Shown in pieces: positions 26,278 to 35,225 of a stretch of DNA of 64,000 bases. The stretch's first letter is position 1, and every line of letters starts with the position of its first letter. Under the pieces are notes generated by a model, which saw only the letters and a list, made by a program, of their open reading frames with translations, had not been told where the DNA came from and did no database searches. Source of the DNA: Bacteroidota bacterium (GTDB lineage: Bacteria; Bacteroidota; JABWAT01); contig JABWAT010000010.1 of assembly GCA_013360915.1 (NCBI GenBank), forward strand, positions 62,001 to 126,000, written 5' to 3'. The position numbers and the translations under genes were made by a program.

Positions 26278-28339
26278 AGCAAAATACCCGAAAAGCTACA
26301 CAGCCAGCCAGGTCACCCGTGCATTGGGCCATCAGCCCAAACAATTTGAACGCCTGTTCAACGATCTGTTAAACGAACTGGTCCAGGCCCGCAAACTGGA
26401 GCGCCGCAAAGGCAAAACATACAGTTTCATGGTCCCCGATACCATTATCGAGGGGAAACTGATGGTTACCCGGTCGGGAACCGGCTTTGTTCGAATGAAC
26501 GAGGAAACCGAGGTGGCCATCTCGGAACGGAATCTGCTCACCGCCTTCCACGAAGATCTGGTTCAGGTACAGGTCTATCCGAAACGGACAGGTGACCGCA
26601 CCGAAGGCCAGGTCATCCGGGTGATTGAGCGGGGCCGCCAGACCTTTGTCGGAACCATTGAAAAACAACGTCACTTCCATGTCTTTGTTCCTGATGACCC
26701 ACGGATCCACCGGGATTTTTATATCACCAACCGGAATCTGAACAAAGCCAGACCCGGAGACAAGGTGATGGTTGCGCTTGAGGAATGGACCAATCCGTTT
26801 ATCAACCCGGAAGCCCGTGTCACTGAAATTCTGGGGAACAGCAAGGATCTGAAAGTACAGGTCATTTCGGTTGCACGCGGATTGAATCTGGATGACGCTT
26901 TTCCGGCCGCCATTGAAAAAGAAGCTGCGGACCTGCCCGGAATCCGCCCAGAAGACCTGAGTGGACGCGAGGACTGGCGTGATCGTCTGGTCATCACCAT
27001 CGATCCTGATGATGCGAAGGATTTCGATGATGCCGTTTCACTCACCACTTTACCCGATGGTCTGCTTGAACTTGGCGTTCATATTGCCGATGTCAGCCAT
27101 TATGTGGTTCCCGGGGGTGCCATTGACCGTGAAGCACAGAAACGAGGAACTTCCATCTATCTGGTGGATCGCGTGATACCCATGCTTCCTGAACGCCTCA
27201 GCAATCATCTGTGTTCACTGGTTCCTCACGAAGACCGCCTCACCGTCTCGGCCATCATCACCCTTACCCCGGCCGGCGCAGTCCGTTCAGCAAGGTTTGC
27301 CCGGACGGTTATTCACTCCAAGCGTCGGTTCACTTATGAGGAAGTGCAAAAAATTCTGGACTCGGGAGCCGGGGAACATGCTGATTTGTTACAGGAGATG
27401 AACCGGCTGGCACAGGCTCTCCAGAAGCGTCGTTTTAAAAACGGATCCATCGATTTTGACACTCCAGAAGCACGGTTCCGGTTTAATGACAAGGGGGAAC
27501 CCATTGCCATTGTACGCAAGGAGCGACTGGCCAGTCACCGGCTGATTGAGGATTTTATGCTGCTGGCCAATCAGGTGGCGGCCAGGTCACTGGGTTCATT
27601 GAAAACAAAGCATGGCATTCAGGCGGTTTACCGGATTCACGATTTGCCCGATACCGGGAAGTTGTTTAACCTGTCGGCCTTTGTGAAACAATTGGGATAC
27701 CAGCTGGTCATTGGCGATGAAAAGGAAACAGCCCGTCACCTGCAGAAACTGATGGAATCGGTCAGAGGAACGCCCGAGGAGAACGTGGTACATGATCTTG
27801 CTCTGCGCAGTATGGCAAAAGCCCGTTACTCGGCAGATAACATCGGACACTTTGGTCTCGGGTTCAGTGATTACACCCACTTCACCTCACCCATCCGTCG
27901 CTATCCCGATTTGCTGGTGCACCGGTTGCTGATCAGGCACATCATCGGTCAGGAGGTTAAGCCATTTTATGGCTACGAGGCACTGGCCGGATTGGCGGAA
28001 CAATGCAGCATGACCGAGCGAAAAGCAGTGGAAGCCGAACGTGAATCGGTGAAACTGATGCAGGTTGAGTACATGAAAAGCCGGATCGGGGATTCCTTCG
28101 ATGCTATCATCAGTGGGGTCACCCAATATGGATTGTACGTTCAGGTACAGGACACCCTGGTGGAAGGCATGATCTCCATCCGGGATCTGAATGATGATTA
28201 TTATACGTTTATTGAAAATGGACATGCCCTTCACGGAGAGCGCAAAAAACAGATTTACCGGCTCGGTGACCCGATCCGCGTGGTTTGTATGAATGCAGAT
28301 CCGACCAAACGACAAATTGACTTTATCCCAGCCCGCTGA
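26228..28339 (+). CDS. rnr: ribonuclease R
   Basis: A 703-residue 3'-5' exoribonuclease of the RNB family. An N-terminal winged helix (residues 1-70) precedes cold-shock-like domains. The catalytic RNB domain (about 255-585) has four Asp residues in DPDDAKDFDD (259, 265, 267, 268), with the same spacing as in RNase II. A C-terminal S1 domain covers about 625-700 (FDAIISGVTQYGLYVQV). The winged helix and full set of domains favour RNase R over RNase II. Translation starts at a GTG 50 bases before the tamB stop, an unusually long overlap, after a purine-rich AAGAAAGAGA. It degrades structured RNA in the cytoplasm. Confidence 0.93.
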   Translation: MSDPKEKIRLEILRFLEAKYPKSYTASQVTRALGHQPKQFERLFNDLLNELVQARKLERRKGKTYSFMVPDTIIEGKLMVTRSGTGFVRMNEETEVAISERNLLTAFHEDLVQVQVYPKRTGDRTEGQVIRVIERGRQTFVGTIEKQRHFHVFVPDDPRIHRDFYITNRNLNKARPGDKVMVALEEWTNPFINPEARVTEILGNSKDLKVQVISVARGLNLDDAFPAAIEKEAADLPGIRPEDLSGREDWRDRLVITIDPDDAKDFDDAVSLTTLPDGLLELGVHIADVSHYVVPGGAIDREAQKRGTSIYLVDRVIPMLPERLSNHLCSLVPHEDRLTVSAIITLTPAGAVRSARFARTVIHSKRRFTYEEVQKILDSGAGEHADLLQEMNRLAQALQKRRFKNGSIDFDTPEARFRFNDKGEPIAIVRKERLASHRLIEDFMLLANQVAARSLGSLKTKHGIQAVYRIHDLPDTGKLFNLSAFVKQLGYQLVIGDEKETARHLQKLMESVRGTPEENVVHDLALRSMAKARYSADNIGHFGLGFSDYTHFTSPIRRYPDLLVHRLLIRHIIGQEVKPFYGYEALAGLAEQCSMTERKAVEAERESVKLMQVEYMKSRIGDSFDAIISGVTQYGLYVQVQDTLVEGMISIRDLNDDYYTFIENGHALHGERKKQIYRLGDPIRVVCMNADPTKRQIDFIPAR

Positions 28340-28365
28340 ACGGGCGTGTAACCGGAGAGACCCGT

Positions 28366-31300
28366 ATGAATGCATGGCGCAGTTGGCTTTTACTGGCGAT
28401 CGGTTTTTGGACCACCCCCCTGTCTGCCCAGTTTTATTTTGGACAGAATAAAATTCAGTATCACGATTTTAACTGGAGCTTTATTCAGTCCGAACATTTC
28501 GATCTGTATTTCACCGATAACAATTACAAGCTGGCCGAATTTGCCATTAATGCGGCCGAATCGGCCTATGTGAAAATCAGAACCGATTTCAATTATTCGA
28601 TCAATGCCCGCATCTCCTTCATCATTTACGGGGCACACAGTCAGTTCCAGCAGACCAATGTCATTCAGGGCAATCTGGATGAAGGGATTGGTGGTGTCAC
28701 TGAACTGTTTAAAAACCGGATCGTCCTGCCCTTTCAGGGTGATTTTCAGCAGTTTGCTCACGTGATTCACCATGAACTGGTCCATGCCGTGATTAATGAT
28801 ATGTTCTATGGAGGCTCGCTTCAGAACGTGCTCTCCTCGGGAATTCAGCTGAATATTCCTCTCTGGTTCAATGAAGGTCTGGCCGAATTCAGCGCACTGG
28901 AATGGGATTCGAACACCGATCAGTTCATGCGGGATGCTGTTATTAACAATTATCTGAATCCGATCCCACAACTGTCGGGGTATTTTGCCTACCGGGGTGG
29001 ACAAAGTGTCTGGTATTATGTTACCCAGAAATACGGCCGCGAGAAGATTGCAGAAATCCTCCAGCGGATCCGGTCGACACGGGACGTTCAGCAGGCCTTC
29101 GTCGGTGCCATTGGGCTTAATTACGAAGAGCTGACAGAACGGTGGATGACCGATCTGAAGAAGCGCTACTGGCCCGAAATCGCCGGGCGGACCGATGTGA
29201 ATACCATTTCGAGGCGTCTGGTTAACCATCGGAAAGATGGCAGCAATTACAACACAAGTCCGACCATCAGTCCGAAAGGAGACCGGGTGGTTTACATGAC
29301 CGATATTAATCAATATATCGATCTGTATGTTATGTCGGGCCTGGATGGGAAAAGCAGAAAAAAAGTGATCGATGGTCAGCGAAGCCGTGATTTTGAGGAG
29401 TTGCACCTGCTTACTCCGGGCGTGTCCTGGTCTCCCGATGGAAAACGGATTGCCGTTGCCACCAAAGCCGGAAATGAAGATGCCATCATGCTGATCGATG
29501 TCGATTCAGGAGAGGGCGAAAAAATAACGCTTGGTCTTGATGGAATTTTCAGTGTGGACTGGAGCCGGGATGGAAAACTGCTTGCTTTCCAGGGGCTGAA
29601 ACACGGGCAATCCGACATTTTCATCTACAATCTTGAAACCAAAAACCTCCGGAATCTGACCAACGATCCCTTCAGCGACATGGATCCTTCCTTTTCACCC
29701 GATTCCCGCAAAGTGGTGTTTGTATCGGACCGTCAGTCCTACCAATCCGATTGGCTGGTGTCCTCGGGAACCCGGTTGCACGAACTCGATATACGGGCGA
29801 AGGATCTTTTTGAAATGGATACCGAAACGCGCCAGATCAAACGCCTGACCGACACACCCGGGATCGATGAAACCAATCCGGTCTATGTCGAAAGCAATGA
29901 TCACCTCGTTTACATTTCGGACCAGAACGGAGCCTATAACATCTGGCATTCCAACCTGGTAACAGGAAAGATCAGACCCCTTACCGATTTCCTTCAGGGT
30001 GTTCAGCAGTTATCGGTTACTTACGATGGTTCCCGTCTGGTTTTTTCAGCCCTTTCCTTTGCAGGTTACGACATTTACAGCCTCAGCAATCCGCTCGATC
30101 TTTCTGTTCCCGGCGATTCTCTTACCCCAAACCAATGGGCCCGGTTCCGAGACTCTGGCAGGAAAGACCTCACCCGGTCCGATCTGGTTCAGGTAATTTC
30201 TGAGTCACCGGTGGCCGATAGCATTGCATCCTACGTGTTTGTCCCGGCCAATCCCGACGAACTGAAGGTTTTATCGGCCGATACACTCGATTTTTCCAAC
30301 TATGATTTATCGGTTCCGGCCAATGCGGCCGAAAGCGGTTATTCCACCGTTTTCGGTACAGCTGAAAGCAACAAAACCGAAACCGGTGATTTCAGGGTTT
30401 ATGATTACAAACTGAACTTTTCACCCGATCTGATCTATGGAAATGCCAGCGTCAGCAACCTGTATGGAGTGTACGGCCAGACCAATATGCTTTTCAGCGA
30501 CATGCTCGGCAATCATCAGATCTTTTTCGCCACCAATCTGGTTCTGGATTTGAAGAACAGTGATTTGTACCTGGCCTATTACTACCTGCCCGAACGCCTC
30601 GATTATGGTGTTTTCGGGTATCATTCCAGCCGGTATCTGGGTGTGATCAACCGGTTTGGTTTTTTTGATGTGTACCGATACCGCAATTACGGAGGCGGAC
30701 TGTCCATTGCCTACCCGCTCGATAAATTCAACCGGTTCTCCCTCGATCTGGGATATAGCATTCTCTCACGCGAGAACCTGGAGGATGTCAGCATTCCCAT
30801 CGAGGAAACCTGGTTTTTTAATCCGCGCCTGCAGTTTATCCATGACACCTCCCTGTGGGGGGTAACCGGACCCGGAAATGGCTCCCGTTACGGTATCCAG
30901 TTATACTCCGTCCCCTCTGCTCTGAGTAATAAAGTGAACTTTTTCACCACTTCCTTCGATTACCGAACCTACTTCCGGATAACGGATTACACATCCTTTG
31001 CCATCCGGGCAGCAGGAGCCCTTTCCAATGGAGGAACGCCTCAGAAATTCTTTATCGGAGGGGTGGAAAACTGGCTGAATCTGCAAATCCGTAACCGGGA
31101 AAATTTTCCGCTCACCACACTCGAGGACTTCGTCTTTGCCGAAGCAGCGCTTCCGCTTCGGGGTCATGATCTGAATGCACAAAACGGGTCCCGGTATGCC
31201 ATCACAAACTTTGAACTGCGCTACCCCATGCTTTTCTGGCTTCTGCCCGAAGTGGGTGACGATGCCATGGGAACCTTCTTCATGGGAACCCTTTTCACCG

Positions 31301-31515
31301 ACCTTGGCACCGCCTGGTCCGAAGATCAGAAGCTGCAGCTGATGGGAATGAATGAAGAAAAAAACTGGGGTCTGCAGGATTTGCTCGCAGGATCCGGTAT
31401 GGGAGTCCGTACCTATCTGGCGTACTTCCTCGTACGGTTCGATGTGGCCTGGCGCTGGGATTTCCGTCAATCTTCCAAACCTCAATATTATCTGAGCCTG
31501 GGTGCCGATTTCTGA
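28366..31515 (+). CDS. exported gluzincin protease / beta-propeller / beta-barrel fusion
   Basis: A 1049-residue multidomain envelope protein. After a signal peptide (cleavage near residue 22, LSAQ), residues 30-280 form a peptidase-MA-like domain with the zinc motif HELVH (His136, Glu137, His140) and a downstream NEGLAEF (Glu170 or Glu174 as third ligand). Residues about 290-620 hold TolB-like PD40 repeats (SPKGDRVVYMTD, SPDGKRIAVATKAG, SPDSRKVVFVSDRQ). The last 370 residues look like a transmembrane beta-barrel and end in GADF with the terminal Phe of outer-membrane proteins. Comparable long Tol-like proteins occur in related phyla. A GGAGAG ribosome site precedes the ATG. Substrate and processing are unknown. 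Confidence 0.8.
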   Translation: MNAWRSWLLLAIGFWTTPLSAQFYFGQNKIQYHDFNWSFIQSEHFDLYFTDNNYKLAEFAINAAESAYVKIRTDFNYSINARISFIIYGAHSQFQQTNVIQGNLDEGIGGVTELFKNRIVLPFQGDFQQFAHVIHHELVHAVINDMFYGGSLQNVLSSGIQLNIPLWFNEGLAEFSALEWDSNTDQFMRDAVINNYLNPIPQLSGYFAYRGGQSVWYYVTQKYGREKIAEILQRIRSTRDVQQAFVGAIGLNYEELTERWMTDLKKRYWPEIAGRTDVNTISRRLVNHRKDGSNYNTSPTISPKGDRVVYMTDINQYIDLYVMSGLDGKSRKKVIDGQRSRDFEELHLLTPGVSWSPDGKRIAVATKAGNEDAIMLIDVDSGEGEKITLGLDGIFSVDWSRDGKLLAFQGLKHGQSDIFIYNLETKNLRNLTNDPFSDMDPSFSPDSRKVVFVSDRQSYQSDWLVSSGTRLHELDIRAKDLFEMDTETRQIKRLTDTPGIDETNPVYVESNDHLVYISDQNGAYNIWHSNLVTGKIRPLTDFLQGVQQLSVTYDGSRLVFSALSFAGYDIYSLSNPLDLSVPGDSLTPNQWARFRDSGRKDLTRSDLVQVISESPVADSIASYVFVPANPDELKVLSADTLDFSNYDLSVPANAAESGYSTVFGTAESNKTETGDFRVYDYKLNFSPDLIYGNASVSNLYGVYGQTNMLFSDMLGNHQIFFATNLVLDLKNSDLYLAYYYLPERLDYGVFGYHSSRYLGVINRFGFFDVYRYRNYGGGLSIAYPLDKFNRFSLDLGYSILSRENLEDVSIPIEETWFFNPRLQFIHDTSLWGVTGPGNGSRYGIQLYSVPSALSNKVNFFTTSFDYRTYFRITDYTSFAIRAAGALSNGGTPQKFFIGGVENWLNLQIRNRENFPLTTLEDFVFAEAALPLRGHDLNAQNGSRYAITNFELRYPMLFWLLPEVGDDAMGTFFMGTLFTDLGTAWSEDQKLQLMGMNEEKNWGLQDLLAGSGMGVRTYLAYFLVRFDVAWRWDFRQSSKPQYYLSLGADF

Positions 31516-32770
31516 TCAGACTTCCCGATGGTTCAGCCGGTTTGGCTATCAGCCGCCGGGAATTGTTGTTCCTGAGTTCCGTCCCGGAACCCGGCTGATG
31601 GTGGTCATTCCGGCTTTGGCCGAACCAGAGCTTGACCGCACCCTTCAATCTCTTCATTCAGCCACCCTGCCCGGATTTCCCATCGATATACTGGTGGTTG
31701 TCAACCATCCGGAAGGCGCCACTCCCGGGATCATACAACAGTCTCAGGCCAACCTGACTACCTGCAAAGCGTGGGAGCACAGGTGGCAGAACCACGATCT
31801 CCGATTGATTACCATCCATGCTCCCGATTTACCTTCCAGACACGCCGGGGCGGGTCTGAGTCGTAAAATCGGCCTGGACCTGGCCGTTCTCATGGCGGAT
31901 GGCCTTGCCAACCATCAGGTGATTCTCGCGAATCTCGATGCGGATTGCACGGTCTCAGACAATTATTTCATCAGCCTCAGCCAGCATTTTGCCACCGGTG
32001 CTCCCGACGGGGCCTCCCTCTATTTCGAACACGACCTGTCATTGGCAGAAGACGGACTTCACCGGCAGTCCATAATTGAGTATGAATTGTATCTGCGATA
32101 TTACATTCGCGGGTTGCGTTTTGCAGGCTATCCGTTTGCCTTCCACACCGTGGGTTCCTCGATGGCCGTAACCATGGAGACTTATCTCGGATCTGGCGGT
32201 ATGAATCGGCGTAAAGCAGGTGAGGATTTTTACTTCCTGCATAAAATCATTCCCAATGGACGCTTTACCGATCTGACATCCGCAACCGTCTTCCCTTCTC
32301 CCCGGCCATCGTGGCGAGTCCCCTTCGGGACCGGACGAACCATTTCCAATCGGCTGGAAACCGGGAGCACCGACTATCAGGTTTATTCACCTGCCATTTT
32401 TAAGGAACTGCGGTCATGGATCTCGGGAATCCACGAAAACGGTCTGAACCCACTCTGGTGGAATGAGTGGGAGCATCACGCCCCGCCCTCAATTGCCACC
32501 TTTCTGATCCGGCAGAACTTTTCATTGCGATTAACCACCATTTTCAACAATTCATCCACACCCGGGGCGGCTCTGCAAGGGTTCTGGAGATGGATGGATG
32601 GGTTTGCCATGCTCAAACTGGTTCACCACCTTCGCGATGAGGAGCACGGCACCACATCTGTGGAGCACGCCGCTTTTGAGCTGTTAAATCTTACCGGCAA
32701 AACCGCGTGCTCCGGTACCGGACCCCTGCTATCCCTTTATCGGGCTCTGGATAAGGCTGCTGAATGGTGA
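31502..32770 (+). CDS. glycosyltransferase family 2-like protein
   Basis: A 422-residue protein with the GT-A fold signature: LMVVIPALAEPELDRTLQSL at the first strand, IDILVVVNHP at the second, and a DxD-like LDADCTVSDNYF (Asp146, Asp148) for sugar-nucleotide and metal binding. There is no membrane helix except possible weak amphipathic segments. The sugar and acceptor cannot be read from sequence. It starts at a GTG 14 bases inside the preceding barrel gene, which implies coupled translation; no better start is seen. The end is followed by a small inverted repeat AAAACA / TGTTTT at about 32783-32799, a weak terminator candidate. Confidence 0.72.
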   Translation: MPISDQTSRWFSRFGYQPPGIVVPEFRPGTRLMVVIPALAEPELDRTLQSLHSATLPGFPIDILVVVNHPEGATPGIIQQSQANLTTCKAWEHRWQNHDLRLITIHAPDLPSRHAGAGLSRKIGLDLAVLMADGLANHQVILANLDADCTVSDNYFISLSQHFATGAPDGASLYFEHDLSLAEDGLHRQSIIEYELYLRYYIRGLRFAGYPFAFHTVGSSMAVTMETYLGSGGMNRRKAGEDFYFLHKIIPNGRFTDLTSATVFPSPRPSWRVPFGTGRTISNRLETGSTDYQVYSPAIFKELRSWISGIHENGLNPLWWNEWEHHAPPSIATFLIRQNFSLRLTTIFNNSSTPGAALQGFWRWMDGFAMLKLVHHLRDEEHGTTSVEHAAFELLNLTGKTACSGTGPLLSLYRALDKAAEW

Positions 32771-32823
32771 GTATCCGGCCTTAAAACAGAACGTGTTTTC
32801 AGGCAGGCGCAGAATATTCCTGT

Positions 32824-33567
32824 TCAGAATACACCTGGATCCGGGATGGACACAGACTCTGATGGAAAGAACGGACAGCGTCCTTTCAGACATTCTTTGT
32901 TTTTTGCGGAAAAACTGCAGGTGATTTCAGATTCAGGGAGGGTATAATCCAGCCGGTCGTTCAGAAACCGGACCGCCGTTTGAATCGCCAGAAAGCTGTC
33001 TCGTTTACAACAACGCGGACCGCCTTTGGATGCAATGGATGACAAGGCGGCAGCCGTGAGTTCCTGACACAGTCCCCAGGTCGATTCACTCAGCGGCGTG
33101 TTATCCGTCATGATACTCAGTGCAATACCGGTACCGACAGCCGCCCCGCAGGTACCAGTCATTCCGCAAAATCCACCGGGGACCAGCATAGACCGCTGAT
33201 TGGCCTTGTCGATCCAGCGTGGTAAAGCCGATGGCTGTTTTGTTTGGTTTGCAACCGCTGTGAGAAGGACCGCAGGGACCAGGAAATGGTGTTCGGGTCC
33301 ATGCAGGTGAATACCGGGCGCATGCATAATACGGTCGGCCAATCCGAGCGGATCTGTTTCATTGGTGGCCAGACAAACACGGCTGATCAGGTCGCGGCCT
33401 GAACTGGCATGACAGGCTGAACAGATGAAGTGGTCGTTTTCACACCGTACTTCTGAAAGTTGTTCGGTGCCGCACCAGACACATATCATGGGCGAAAGCC
33501 CGGTTTCGTAAACCAGGGCCGATCCGCAGATCAGGCAACCGGAAAGGTGAGTCTCAGAAACAGACAT
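32824..33567 (-). CDS. DUF5714 domain protein, Cys-rich
   Basis: A 247-residue cytoplasmic protein matching the DUF5714 type. Two CxxC zinc-ribbon-like pairs open it (CLICG, CVWCG), then CSAC, followed by the family core LHGPEHHFLVPA, VPGGFCGMTGTCGAAVGTGI, SKGGPRCCKRDSFLAI and a terminal CSFSAKNKECLKGRCPF. About 16 Cys and clustered His suggest metal or iron-sulfur binding. To my knowledge the family is mainly seen in methanogens and anaerobic Firmicutes and has no established function. The gene stands alone. A perfect dyad covers its ribosome site just before the ATG. Acquisition by transfer is possible but not shown. Confidence 0.75.
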   Translation of the reverse strand: MSVSETHLSGCLICGSALVYETGLSPMICVWCGTEQLSEVRCENDHFICSACHASSGRDLISRVCLATNETDPLGLADRIMHAPGIHLHGPEHHFLVPAVLLTAVANQTKQPSALPRWIDKANQRSMLVPGGFCGMTGTCGAAVGTGIALSIMTDNTPLSESTWGLCQELTAAALSSIASKGGPRCCKRDSFLAIQTAVRFLNDRLDYTLPESEITCSFSAKNKECLKGRCPFFPSESVSIPDPGVF

Positions 33568-33591
33568 GTGAACCCCTTTTCACTGGTTCAC
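33568..33591. promoter_or_regulatory. perfect 7-10-7 dyad abutting the DUF5714 start
   Basis: GTGAACC and GGTTCAC flank ten bases directly upstream of the DUF5714 ATG (start at 33567, minus strand) and enclose its AAGGGG ribosome site. The symmetry and position suggest either an operator or an RNA hairpin that would hide the ribosome site. No regulator gene is adjacent. Confidence 0.5.
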
Positions 33592-33645
33592 AAATTGCGG
33601 AAAAAACGGGACAGGAACCGTTAAGCGATCATTAGAATTCGGTAC

Positions 33646-34047
33646 TCAGTGATCAAACTCTGAGAAATAATCCTTCATGGGCTTGAAATAAAATTCCTTC
33701 CAGCCTTTCAGATATTCATCCGCCTGTCCTTCGGGAATTTTTGAGTGACGAAGCGTCAGATGGGTCCCGGTTCCCTTGGGTTCAAAGGTCAGTTCAAGCA
33801 CAGAATCGGGAGCCCCGTCGGGAAAATCGGTGGTCCGCCAGCTTTGAACAATCCGGCTGTAAGGAATCAGTTCCAGATTGGTCCCATGAATATAGCCATC
33901 CCAAATGGTGAACTTCCCGTTTATCTCCGGATCGATTTCGGCATTTGAATCAATAAACGCCCCATGCTCATCGCTATCCATCCACGCGGTAAAAAGAATT
34001 TCCGGATTAACTGGAAAGGTTTCAGCGATCACGAAAGTCTGAGTCAT
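33646..34047 (-). CDS. SRPBCC / AHSA1 family protein
   Basis: A 133-residue START-like (SRPBCC) protein of the AHSA1 group. It shows the N-terminal strand TFVIAETFPVNPEILFTAWMD, shown as AETFPVNPEILFTAWMDS, then NGKFTIWDGYIHGTNLEL, RIVQSWRTTDFP and the terminal helix EYLKGWKEFYFKPMKDYF. The fold makes a hydrophobic pocket; ligands of these small proteins are mostly unknown. I chose the ATG at 34047, which fits the domain; the frame is open 42 residues further upstream but without similarity. It is divergent from the transferase gene at 34151. Confidence 0.8.
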   Translation of the reverse strand: MTQTFVIAETFPVNPEILFTAWMDSDEHGAFIDSNAEIDPEINGKFTIWDGYIHGTNLELIPYSRIVQSWRTTDFPDGAPDSVLELTFEPKGTGTHLTLRHSKIPEGQADEYLKGWKEFYFKPMKDYFSEFDH

Positions 34048-34150
34048 GGCGTCCGGTTCCGTTTTCTGGTTGCTGACAGGAAGATACAGAAAAGCGTCAA
34101 GATAGGGAAACACGGCCCGGATCAGCCAATCCGGTTCGTATTTTTGCCGG

Positions 34151-34858
34151 ATGAGTGATGATTCCGGGACCAATTACTTTATTGCCCCACAAGTGACACC
34201 CGGTGGACTGGACTACCTGCTGAGCACCGGCTGGCGGCATTTCGGACAGGTATTTTTTCGTTATCAGACACATGACTACAATGGGCAGACCTGCCGGGTG
34301 GTGCCCCTGAGAGTCCGGCTCGATGAATTTGAACTCTCCGACAGTCAGCGAAAAACCCTTCGGCGAAACCAGGACCTTTCCATCAGAACCGGCCCCACAC
34401 GTCGCGTTGCCGACCTGGACCGGTTGTTCGATCTGCACAGGCAACGCTTTACCACAGAAGCGCCTGAATCTCTGGATGATTTTTTCCCGACTGAGGATCC
34501 GGCCACTTCACCATGCGACAACCAGACCATCGCCGTATTCAATGACTCCACCCTGATTGCTGCCAGCTTTCTCGATGTGGGACTGGAATCGGGCAGCAGT
34601 GTTTATGGCATGTTCGATCCTGACTGGTCAAAGCGGGGCCTGGGAATTCTGACCATGCTGGCGGAAATACAAATCTCCATCCAGCGGGGTCTAACCTGGT
34701 ATTACCCCGGATATGCCTACCTGGAGCCATCGTTTTACGATTACAAGAAACAGTTTTTCGGCCTGGAAGGCTATCATTGGCCGTCTGAGCAATGGGTTCC
34801 ATTGCCACGGTTTTTCGGAGAAGCAGAGTTTGATCTGGCGATTGGTTCTGCTAAGTAA
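34151..34858 (+). CDS. arginyl-tRNA-protein transferase-like protein (ATE/Bpt C-terminal type)
   Basis: A 235-residue protein resembling the N-end-rule aminoacyl-tRNA-protein transferases. The family pieces are LDYLLSTGWRHFGQVFFR, VRLDEFELSDSQRKTLRRNQ, VYGMFDPDWSKRGLGILTML and WYYPGYAYLEPSFYDYKKQF, in the normal order. The N-terminal segment that carries the cysteine cluster in ATE1 and Bpt is absent, and only one Cys (TCRVVPL) remains where a Cys cluster is expected. The acetyltransferase-like catalytic fold is complete. It may add an amino acid to protein N-termini or be a diverged relative with another acceptor. The gene stands alone between the SRPBCC gene and a repeat array. Confidence 0.72.
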   Translation: MSDDSGTNYFIAPQVTPGGLDYLLSTGWRHFGQVFFRYQTHDYNGQTCRVVPLRVRLDEFELSDSQRKTLRRNQDLSIRTGPTRRVADLDRLFDLHRQRFTTEAPESLDDFFPTEDPATSPCDNQTIAVFNDSTLIAASFLDVGLESGSSVYGMFDPDWSKRGLGILTMLAEIQISIQRGLTWYYPGYAYLEPSFYDYKKQFFGLEGYHWPSEQWVPLPRFFGEAEFDLAIGSAK

Positions 34859-35110
34859 CGGTTGCAACTAACAGGCATGTTACCACGAAGGACATCATGG
34901 ATTTTTTTGTTTTCAATTTGGACGCAAAGGCGCGAAGTCGCAAAGATTCATTTTGGTCTTCGATACTAGAACCTCAGCGTCCTTTGCGAATTCTTTGCGT
35001 CCTTGCGTTTTAATGCCTTTTAACGCAGAGGCGCCAGGGGTAAATACAGGAGAACGCAAAGGGTTTTTATATGGACGCAAAGGCGCGAAGTCGCAAAGAT
35101 TTTTTTTTTT

Positions 35111-35186
35111 GTTTTTAATACAAAAACTCAGCGTCCTTTGCGAATTCTGTTTTTAATACAAAAACTCAGCGTCCTTTGCGAATTCT
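35111..35186. repeat. perfect 38-base tandem duplication inside repeat array B
   Basis: The segment 35111-35148, beginning GTTTTTAATACAAAAACTCA, is repeated without change at 35149-35186. It duplicates the right arm of the palindromic unit. Complete identity points to a recent event. Confidence 0.95.
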
Positions 35187-35195
35187 TTGCTGCCT

Positions 35196-35225
35196 TTGCG
35201 TTTAAATGCATTGCGTTTAAATGCA
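35196..35225. repeat. perfect 15-base tandem duplication
   Basis: TTGCGTTTAAATGCA occurs at 35196-35210 and again at 35211-35225, at the right boundary of the array. The word is the unit terminus, also seen at 11353-11362 in shortened form. Confidence 0.92.

Noticed and set aside
28390-29406. 338-codon open frame antisense to the protease/propeller gene
   Set aside because: Shadow of the zinc protease domain; no start signal or recognisable domain.
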